A DNA stretch of 23,743 nucleotides from Entamoeba invadens IP1 (lineage: Eukaryota; Evosea; Mastigamoebida; Endamoebidae). Positions 1-7,065 of the stretch are shown here, in pieces. The notes below the pieces were generated by a model that worked only from the letters and a program-made list of their open reading frames with translations, was not told the origin of the DNA and searched no databases. Where the stretch lies: contig NW_004440300.1 in NCBI RefSeq assembly GCF_000330505.1, positions 54,859-78,601 on the forward strand, read 5' to 3'. Every line of letters begins with the position of its first letter. Position 1 is the first letter of the stretch. A program made the translations under genes and the position numbers.

Positions 1-3000
1 ACCAATTGGATTGTGCTGTTGATATTACAAGAACATAATGGCTTGACATATACAGAAAACTCGCATGCATAGCCGCTTTTAAGTGTTACAACTTCTGGAT
101 CAATACAAATTGTAAACTTTGTGATGTTCGATGAAATTGTGAACTGTATTTTGGTGGCGGTTTTGTTTGTGTTACCTACACACAACACCTGCCGTGTCTC
201 TCTGTTAACTTCAATTTGCTCGATGTCAGAATTCAAGTCAATTACATTTGACGAAACACAGACACCGCCTTGAAGAGGCACAAAGTTGATGTTGGATTTG
301 TTCATTGCAAAAAGTGTTATTGTTTTATTGATTTCATGTTTGTGAAGTTTGTTAAATGTTGTTTTTGTTACAATGACAATTGACACAATCAATATAATAA
401 AGACAATAAGAACACATATTACCAGAACAAAAATGACCCACCAAACTATTTGTGACTCACACAATGTGCCATCTTTACTTGTGATGTACCAAAAAGCACA
501 TTTTGAACATTTTGAATTTGTGATTTCTTTGCATTTGAATATTTGTGATAGACTAACACAACTTCCATTGGTAAGTAACACAAGTGAATTATTACATGAA
601 GTACATTTGTTTCTTGATAAAGTACATGTATTGCAGTTGTCATTGCATTCTTGACACTCATTTGTATTAATTATATAATACCCATCTTGACACTTTGAAC
701 ACCCACTTTGTGTGACATTCACAGCACACCCAATAATATCACTCTGTGGTAAACAGTCACCACTATTTGTTTTGTAATTCGTTAAATTGCAGGTGAGACA
801 ACTGTATTTATTGTTACATGTTTTACATTTTTGATCACATTCAAAACAATCAAGCCCAACACGGTAAAACCCATCTTTACACGCAACACAGCCACTCCCA
901 TAACTTGTAAATTTATTACACGTTAATTTTAAGTCTTCATTCGTGTTACATTTGTAATTTGACAAAAACGTGTTATGTGGACAACTCAGGCATTTGGTTG
1001 ATGTATCAAAACACGTCAAACAACTTGGGTCACAACCTTCACACTGTTTTGTCGACTCATCAAGATAATAAGTGTCTTGACATTTCATACACCCAAAACT
1101 GTTTTGTAAAATACAATTTGGTTTTTTGTTGTTGTTGCATATATTATTAGATAAATAATGTTCAGTTTCACATTCATTACATTTTCCATTTGATAGATAT
1201 ATACAATAATCAATTGTTGTCGTGCATTTGCCGTTTTGGTCATTTGGTAGTACACAATCATTGATTTTACATATTCCATTTGTATCCATTTGACTTGAAC
1301 TGTCACACTTTGTCGCTTTTCCATTTTCACACAATTCTGAATATATGTATAAATCATTGCATTTCAAACAATTTGTTGTGTTGGATACAAAATTTTTATT
1401 ACAAGAAACAATGTTATAGTTTGTTATTACTTCACTATTTTTATCGCTTTCTACACACTTGCCATTGTTGTTTATGCACCCATTGTTGGTTGTGCATATT
1501 TGGCACCTTCCGCTTAATTGCACAGTTATACAAGTTTCATCACTTACACATAAACCATCTTTCAATGAAAAACCAGTTGCACATTTTAAACACCTATTTG
1601 AAAGAGGTAATTCACAATTTACAATGTGTTCACATTTTGAGTTAACAAGAGCAAATTGACTTTTGCATAAAACACAACTGTTTTTATTGAAGGGACAATA
1701 CTTACAATTTGCATCATTACAAATGGTAAAATCTTCACATCTTTGAGTTGTTTTAATGTATATTCCATTTGTGCAACGAATAACAACTTCAAGTATTTTA
1801 AAGCCATCTTTGGTGTTTAATGCTGCGTTGAATTGTACACCTTCAAAATTTAATTTTGTTTCTGTAATCAAAAGAACTGTCTTTGTCAATGAAAACAATT
1901 TAATATTAATTGTTTTTGGTGTTGAAATATTAAGAACTATACTGTCCGTTTTGTATAATGAAATTTGTGTGTTTCCAATCAAAACACTTTCTGATGAAAA
2001 CTCATCAATACTTTTTAAAAGTGTTTTTGAACTTGTTTTAATTTTATTAATTTCAACAAACAATGATTTTACATTTGGTAGTGGAGCGATATACCAGTCT
2101 TCTATGTCATCACATGGACAGTAAGGTTCACTGTATTTAACAATTTTGTTTGTCACATCCTCAACATGGCAAAATATTTTATTAGAAGTGCCATATCTCA
2201 ATAATTTACCTCCTAATAACATTTTTGTACCAGCTACAGATGAATAAATTTTTACCATCTGTGAACATAGTATATCAAAATCATTTTGTGATTGCACTTT
2301 AAAATTTGTTAAACTCACTGCATTTAAACCCGAATAAAATACAACAGGAAGATCTCTGATATCCCTGTTACTTACTTCAAGTATTGAGTTAAAAAATACA
2401 AATGTGGTACTCACGTTTATATAAGAATTTCCAGTCACATTGAGTATTGCCGAATAAGAGTTATCCCCTTTACCACCAGATTGATACGACTTTGTGTTAA
2501 TCTGTGAAAAATGTGCCGTTCCATTCAAATTTATTATTCCACCTCTTTTGACATAAATTCTCTCGGCGTTGTTTATTTTCGAAAAATCGTTCAATAATAA
2601 ATATGACGTTTCAACTTCAACTAAATTTGAACCCATATTTATCTCAGAGTAATCCTTCAATGAAGCGTGTGCATTTTTATATAAATTAAAAAATGTGATT
2701 CCATTAATTTGTGTGTTTAAATTCATGACCAAAGTTGCCGAATAAAAACACAATATAAATGTTGAATTTATTATAGAATTATCGTTCATTGTTAATGTAG
2801 ACTTATCATTAAAGAACAAAACTTTATTTATTTTAATTACTGTATTCTGATTCATAACAACTAATGCATTCTCATATGTGAAAAAATGACCTTTAAAATA
2901 AATAGTAGCACTGTCTCCAATTGTTAATTGAGAGTATTTCCAAAAATAAATTTCTTTTTTGGTTGTTAATACAGAATTTTCATTCATAACCAATTTAGAT

Positions 3001-3302
3001 GAATGGTATAAGTTTGTTACTTGTGTCAGATGTAGGTTTGCATTTTCTGATAGCACAATTGAACCACAACCTATACAATCAACATTTTCATTTGTATGAA
3101 CATTTGCATTTGATACCATTTTAAATTGAATGACATCCAGAGATAAAGTTGTACCAATAGTAATTTTGTTGATTGCTGTACATGTATCAGACACTGTCGT
3201 ATTTGTCAAAATTATGTTCGGAAAACTACAACTTTGTGAATATGTGAAATAAATAAAAGTAAAACATAAAAATATATAAACAGGTATAAACAACTTATTC
3301 AT
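1..3302 (-). CDS. Transmembrane receptor kinase (TMK), 5' part; kinase domain lies beyond the left edge
   Basis: Reading the reverse complement from the ATG at 3302-3300 gives 1100 codons without a stop, running off the left edge. Residues 1-22 are a signal peptide rich in Phe, Ile and Tyr. Residues about 78-335 hold some ten imperfect repeats of about 22 residues (pattern L-x-M-N-x-N-S-x-I), suggesting a beta-solenoid. A C-P-C module lies near residue 395. A Cys-rich stalk with many CxxC pairs spans about 575-950. A membrane helix starts with Trp-Trp at 954-955 and ends near 980. About 120 cytoplasmic residues follow and match the juxtamembrane region of the complete TMK at 10980-16088, including a shared CVGN motif. 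By that comparison a protein kinase domain should follow outside the window. Entamoeba TMKs are plasma-membrane receptors with extracellular Cys-rich domains. The ligand is unknown. The family call is firm; kinase activity cannot be judged here. Confidence 0.9.
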   Translation of the reverse strand, partial: MNKLFIPVYIFLCFTFIYFTYSQSCSFPNIILTNTTVSDTCTAINKITIGTTLSLDVIQFKMVSNANVHTNENVDCIGCGSIVLSENANLHLTQVTNLYHSSKLVMNENSVLTTKKEIYFWKYSQLTIGDSATIYFKGHFFTYENALVVMNQNTVIKINKVLFFNDKSTLTMNDNSIINSTFILCFYSATLVMNLNTQINGITFFNLYKNAHASLKDYSEINMGSNLVEVETSYLLLNDFSKINNAERIYVKRGGIINLNGTAHFSQINTKSYQSGGKGDNSYSAILNVTGNSYINVSTTFVFFNSILEVSNRDIRDLPVVFYSGLNAVSLTNFKVQSQNDFDILCSQMVKIYSSVAGTKMLLGGKLLRYGTSNKIFCHVEDVTNKIVKYSEPYCPCDDIEDWYIAPLPNVKSLFVEINKIKTSSKTLLKSIDEFSSESVLIGNTQISLYKTDSIVLNISTPKTINIKLFSLTKTVLLITETKLNFEGVQFNAALNTKDGFKILEVVIRCTNGIYIKTTQRCEDFTICNDANCKYCPFNKNSCVLCKSQFALVNSKCEHIVNCELPLSNRCLKCATGFSLKDGLCVSDETCITVQLSGRCQICTTNNGCINNNGKCVESDKNSEVITNYNIVSCNKNFVSNTTNCLKCNDLYIYSELCENGKATKCDSSSQMDTNGICKINDCVLPNDQNGKCTTTIDYCIYLSNGKCNECETEHYLSNNICNNNKKPNCILQNSFGCMKCQDTYYLDESTKQCEGCDPSCLTCFDTSTKCLSCPHNTFLSNYKCNTNEDLKLTCNKFTSYGSGCVACKDGFYRVGLDCFECDQKCKTCNNKYSCLTCNLTNYKTNSGDCLPQSDIIGCAVNVTQSGCSKCQDGYYIINTNECQECNDNCNTCTLSRNKCTSCNNSLVLLTNGSCVSLSQIFKCKEITNSKCSKCAFWYITSKDGTLCESQIVWWVIFVLVICVLIVFIILIVSIVIVTKTTFNKLHKHEINKTITLFAMNKSNINFVPLQGGVCVSSNVIDLNSDIEQIEVNRETRQVLCVGNTNKTATKIQFTISSNITKFTICIDPEVVTLKSGYACEFSVYVKPLCSCNINSTIQL

Positions 3303-3336
3303 AGTTTGATTTTTTAGTTTAAACTATGATTTTATA

Positions 3337-3509
3337 AAGTCGGTCTTTTAACATTATTTGGTGGACAAAAAACTTAATTGTGTCTAAACATCGGGTATTA
3401 GAAAAAACTTAAAAAAATTTGAAACAATTGGAATGTTTTTTAAAACGGCTTTTTGAAACATTCCAATTTTTATTGTCCAAAATACGAGATAACATTTAAA
3501 GACTGACTC
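3337..3509. mobile_element. MITE, family 1 copy A, TA-flanked
   Basis: This is a 173-bp element with imperfect terminal inverted repeats. The left end begins AAGTCGGTCTTTTAACATTA and the right end, read inward, begins GAGTCAGTCTTTAAATGTTA. It is flanked by TA on both sides (3335-3336 and 3510-3511), as expected for Tc1/mariner-type insertion. Both ends carry a GGACAA motif further in. It has no coding capacity. Its inner edge lies 34 bp upstream of the ATG of the minus-strand TMK gene. It shares a 20-bp internal block (3381-3400) with copy B at 4951-5145, with one mismatch. Confidence 0.75.
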
Positions 3510-4162
3510 TATGTTATATATATAACTTATATAACTTATTTCGACTTAACTCATTGTAATAATTTTTAATTTTTTATAAAATCAAATTAATTAAAAAACG
3601 AAAGATTCTTGAATATTCATTGATATTTTATTAGAATGAATAAATTGATTTGTATTTAAATGATAATTTTAGAAAAATAAAGCTTTAAAAAATTAATTTA
3701 TTATAAATAAAAATTTATTGTGTTCATTTAAAATTTATTGAATAATTAAATTTTAAACAACTTTATTATAATTTTAAAAAAATAATTGCCTTGGAACTAA
3801 GATGTGAGTAATTATATAATTAAAATTTTTAATAATACTAACATTTAAAAAACAATCGAAAACTATAAAAATGTTAATTAAAATTATCATTCAATGCAAA
3901 CTCTCAATGTCGGTACCAAAACAATGAAACAATAATTTACAACAATTTACCATAATTAAAAAACATTTGGAAAAATTCTATGACTGTATTAATCTTTTGT
4001 TACATCTGTTTCTTAAATAATTGAATCATTTTTTTAATCATTTTTCTTTTCAAAAACTCGTGGTTCGGCTTTTATTGTATATTGGTATTCGTTTGTGCCA
4101 GAATAAAATGAACAATGTATTTGTAAAATCAAATTAATAGTTAAATATATAAAATTTTGTTC

Positions 4163-4206
4163 GTATCATTGTTTAATAACATTTGTTAACAAATGTTTTA
4201 TTATTA
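4163..4206. repeat. Perfect 20-bp palindrome inside a short dispersed repeat
   Basis: Positions 4178-4197 form a perfect palindrome (AACATTTGTTAACAAATGTT). The surrounding 44 bp resemble 5169-5216: both contain TGTTTAATA and later CAAATGTTT followed by ATTATTAAA. It could be a fragment of a further repeat family. No function is assigned. Confidence 0.4.
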
Positions 4207-4216
4207 AAGTCTGTCC

Positions 4217-4406
4217 ACAGATAGTAGAAAAATAAGGTGTCAGGAATAAATTGGGTGTCAAATAAATTAGGGATTAGTTAATGTAAAAAAATGGGTTTCG
4301 TATTTTTTATTTTTTCCCCTCACAAAAAATATAAAAAACCATTAAATAACTCAAAATCAATCTGACACCCAATTTATTCTTGACACCCAAATTTTCTACT
4401 ATCTGT
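4217..4406. mobile_element. MITE, family 2
   Basis: This is a 190-bp non-coding element with long terminal inverted repeats of about 44 bp. The left end starts ACAGATAGTAGAAAA and the right end, read inward, starts with the same 15 bases. Each arm then holds two GGGTGTCA-like blocks around AATAAATTGG. The right flank has TA directly after CTG; the left flank has CA, which may be a decayed TA target duplication. The internal sequence is AT-rich and has no ORF. Confidence 0.7.
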
Positions 4407-4950
4407 AAATTTTTTGTCCGCTTGTAAATTGTTGTCCAAGTGAAAAAAAATTACATAAAATAAATTTAAAAAATAGGAATTAAAAAACGTTTAAAACAAG
4501 GTAAAAAATTATAAAACATTGTTTTGGGAGTGTTTTGAACAGTTTTCCCAAAATATCCCAATTCTAACGGTCTAAAAATGTAGGTACAACTTTGTGAGCG
4601 GACAACGTTTCTATATTTTCATATATAGCTGGACCATCAACCTTCTACCACTTGTTAACTTTAGCCCTCCAAAAAACCAATTATTTTTTATTGTTATATT
4701 AAACCAATAAACTATACATTAATAAAAGTCAGTTTTTATATTATTTGTTATTTTAGTAAAAACCCGTGTTTTTTTTAAATATAAGAATTTTTTTTGGGTT
4801 AAAGTACATTTTTTTACTGTATGTTTTTATATCATAATTTTAAATATATAATGTTTTTTGTTTATTTACTATTTGTATAATGACTCTAACAAGTAAAATA
4901 ATCAATTGTTTAACATTTAATTGTATAGTTACATTAAATAATTTTGAGTA

Positions 4951-5145
4951 CAGTCTGTCTTTTAATGTTATCTGGTCTCAAACGTTATCTGGTGCCTTCT
5001 GGATCATAAAAATGTAATAATTCGGGGAGCAGTACCAAAAATCCATCCCAATTGTTTCGGGTTTTTTCACGTTTTACCTAATGCCCGATGTTTAGACAAA
5101 AATGAAGCTATTTTTGTCCACCGGATAACGTTAAAAAACTGACTC
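4951..5145. mobile_element. MITE, family 1 copy B, TA-flanked
   Basis: This is a 195-bp element flanked by TA at 4949-4950 and 5146-5147. The left end starts CAGTCTGTCTTTTAATGTTA and the right end, read inward, starts GAGTCAGTTTTTTAACGTTA. Read in reverse complement it aligns with copy A: GTGGACAAAAA near the end, then the block at 5079-5098 (19 of 20 bases identical to 3381-3400), then GAAACAATTGG. It is therefore the same family inserted in the opposite orientation. No coding capacity. Confidence 0.75.
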
Positions 5146-5168
5146 TAGTACAATACATGAACCATCTC

Positions 5169-5216
5169 ATTATCATCACTGTTTAATACAAGACTGTTTT
5201 TCAAATGTTTATTATT
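5169..5216. repeat. Second copy of the short dispersed repeat seen at 4163-4206
   Basis: It shares TGTTTAATA and CAAATGTTT-ATTATTAAA in the same order with 4163-4206, but its middle part differs and it lacks the perfect palindrome. The resemblance was found by eye and may be partly due to AT-rich composition. Confidence 0.3.
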
Positions 5217-5317
5217 AAACCGTTTTACCGTTTTTTAAGTAATTAAAAACAATATTTTTTATATTAAATTATGAAATTCTTGTTATTTATGTTTTTCATT
5301 AAGACAAGTACAGTCAA

Positions 5318-5364
5318 TATTCGATATAAGGGAGAAAAATAAGAGGAAGCCCTTATATCGAATA
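5318..5364. repeat. Inverted repeat at the left end of the pogo-like element
   Basis: TATTCGATATAAGGG at 5318-5332 is repeated in perfect inverted orientation at 5350-5364, leaving a 17-bp loop. The second arm is an internal copy of the right-end terminal repeat, identical to it for 17 bp (5350-5366), and lies only about 40 bp inside the left end. Confidence 0.8.
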
Positions 5365-5585
5365 ATAGAAAAAAAGAATAAAAAAAAAGAAATTTATGTG
5401 TTTGCTTTTTGTTGGTTATTTCAATTTAAAAACCCAAAAATGGTAATAATTAAATTAATTTGTCACTAAGTTAAAAAGTCAATTAAATTAAATTAATATA
5501 AAAACTATGTTTTATTATATTTTTAATAGAACATTTTTAATTAAAATAAACAAAATATTATAATTATAATAAAAATAGCTAAACA

Positions 5586-5956
5586 AGAAAATTTTATTTT
5601 GAAATAATACAATGAATGTATTTGCATTCTTTCAAAAAGTATACTTTCCTTGACAACATAATAATCAATTGGTATTCCCGCTTTACGAACTTCATGAAAC
5701 CAATTGATCATTGCTTCCTCAAGTTCCAGGTTCTGTAATTTTCTTATTTGTTTATACGAGGATAAAAAATTATCAATGTTTCTTTAGAAATTGAACGCAA
5801 ATGATAAACTTGCTTTGGAGAAATTACTATTTTCAGTTGTTGTCTGACAACTTCGATTACTTTTTGTGAATTTTGATAAGGATCAATTAATTCAATAATT
5901 TTTATTTTGTCTCGTAACATCAATGATGTTCTTGTTTTAACACATTTGGATTGCAT
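5586..5956 (-). pseudogene. Pogo-like transposase relic: Psq-type helix-turn-helix plus CENP-B-type DNA-binding domain
   Basis: An ATG at 5956-5954 opens a 70-codon frame whose first 50 residues read like a Psq/CENP-B N-terminal helix-turn-helix (RTSLMLRDKIKIIELI, then NSQKVIEVVRQQL). It stops at 5744. In another frame the same strand continues with LELEEAMINWFHEVRKAGIP (about 5655-5725), the typical start of the second DNA-binding half (HTH_Tnp_Tc5 type). The two halves would join across a frameshift, probably in the T6 run near 5765. The reading ends in AT-rich sequence, with no catalytic domain. Known pogo/Tigger transposases use this bipartite domain to bind their terminal repeats. The fragment is unlikely to transpose; whether a peptide is made is unknown. 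Confidence 0.72.
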
Positions 5957-6693
5957 TAAAACTTAATGATTTAACAGATTTATTTGAAGTTTTTAAGTCG
6001 AAACAAAGTTAGATACAAAAGTTTTATTTATTATGTTAATTGTGTTAATATATTTGTCTTTGTTTTTGATTTATTATGAAATTTATTATTTATTTAAGAT
6101 AAAAATAATTGCCAATTGTTTTCAAGATATAGGCAAAGTGTTTATTTTGGTTAGAAAAAAAAATAATAATCAAAAAAATATTTTTGTGACAAAAAACAAA
6201 CCAAGGTATTTTTTTGTTAATTATACAATTTTTCATTTTTCCCTTATATCGAATAATGACTGTAGTTGAATTTATCATTTAAATATCGAGTTATGATCTA
6301 CGTTATTTTATTTAATTTTTTGTTGTTGTTTTTGTTATTGTTTTTGTTCAAAAAAATCCTCTTTGTTGAAAGTAAAAAATAAAGAAAAATTAAAGTTACA
6401 CACTAATTCAGAATGACTTTAAATATTATTTCCCACAATAAATTAAATAGTAAATTGAAAAGAATATTATATATTTATAAATATACCTTTTGGTTTGACA
6501 AAATATAAAATGCCATTCAATGTTCAAATTGTAACAGTTATAACAATTCTGTTTTTTTAAATAAAGATAAATTTCATTAAAATCCTCATTATAATTGAAA
6601 TTAGTAATGAATTGTTTTTAAAACCATATTTATAATTATTTAAAAATATACTAAACTAAACTTCATAAAATACCTCTTTAAGTACATTTTATA

Positions 6694-6724
6694 TTATCAA
6701 TAATTTACAATAAATTATTGATAA
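6694..6724. repeat. Perfect palindrome, 14-bp arms, 3-base loop
   Basis: TTATCAATAATTTA (6694-6707) is followed by CAA and its perfect reverse complement (6711-6724). It lies about 240 bp upstream of the Bro1 gene and could form a hairpin or be a protein-binding site. No family was recognised. Confidence 0.7.
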
Positions 6725-6946
6725 CACATCAATTTAGTATATTTATAATTAACAAATAAGTTTGTAATATAATAGATATATATAATATAATAAAAATTAA
6801 ATAGTTGAATAATACAACAAAAAATAAATGTGTCGTTTTTAATTAATTTTAAACAGTTTATTATAATAAGAAATAGTATTTTTTCCATTCAGATTTAATT
6901 CCTTACACGATTAAATCAAAAAAAAATTAAATTTAAAAATTTTTCA

Positions 6947-6955
6947 AAAAATTCA
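6947..6955 (+). promoter_or_regulatory. Possible initiator (Inr) element
   Basis: AAAAATTCA matches the initiator consensus described for E. histolytica promoters and lies 8 bases before the ATG at 6964. A chance match is quite possible in this composition. If real, it favours the upstream start codon or a longer leader. Confidence 0.3.
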
Positions 6956-7029
6956 AACAAATTATGAATTCGGCATTAAAAAATTTTTTTTATAGAAAAA
7001 CGTTGTCAAAAAACCACAAGAAAATCTTC

Positions 7030-7049
7030 AGAACTCAAAAGAACTCAAA
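7030..7049 (+). promoter_or_regulatory. Tandem GAACTC motif, possible GAAC promoter element
   Basis: The 10-mer AGAACTCAAA occurs twice in perfect tandem (7030-7039, 7040-7049), ending 16 bases before the ATG at 7066. E. histolytica core promoters carry a GAAC element (consensus near AATGAACT) close to the transcription start. An initiator-like CAAAAATCAC follows at about 7054-7063. This supports 7066 as the functional start, but it is only motif resemblance. Confidence 0.35.
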
Positions 7050-7065
7050 TTTCCCAAAAATCACA

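Larger units (their letters stand above)
5311..6262 (-). mobile_element. Pogo/Tigger-like (Tc1-mariner superfamily) element, internally deleted
   Basis: This 952-bp element is flanked by TA on both sides (5309-5310 and 6263-6264). Its terminal inverted repeats start CAGTCAATATTCGATATAAG on the left and CAGTCATTATTCGATATAAG on the right (read inward), followed by GG and an A-rich run. Inside, on the minus strand, it still encodes parts of a CENP-B-type DNA-binding region (see 5586-5956). The DDE catalytic domain is absent, so it is a non-autonomous derivative of a pogo-like transposon. The rest of its interior is AT-rich non-coding sequence. Confidence 0.82.
6265..6963. other. AT-rich spacer upstream of the Bro1 gene
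   Basis: No coding region is supported. It contains a T/G-rich run of TTTTTGTTGTTG type near 6316-6350 and the 14-bp-arm palindrome listed separately. The 3' part is nearly pure A/T and must hold the promoter of the downstream gene. Confidence 0.6.

Noticed and set aside
349..2124. Plus- and minus-strand fragments of 60-120 codons in the left 2.1 kb
   Set aside because: All plus-strand frames are antisense to the TMK reading frame that runs unbroken from 3302 to 1; the minus-strand fragments are shifted shadows of it.
4205..4216. AAAGTCTGTCC next to MITE family 2, resembling the end of MITE family 1
   Set aside because: Only about 11 bp match and no partner end could be found, so a third family 1 copy cannot be supported.
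6033..6278. Overlapping open frames on both strands at the right end of the pogo-like element
   Set aside because: They are low-complexity Ile/Phe/Lys/Asn translations of AT-rich sequence and run into the terminal repeat; no conserved motif is seen.
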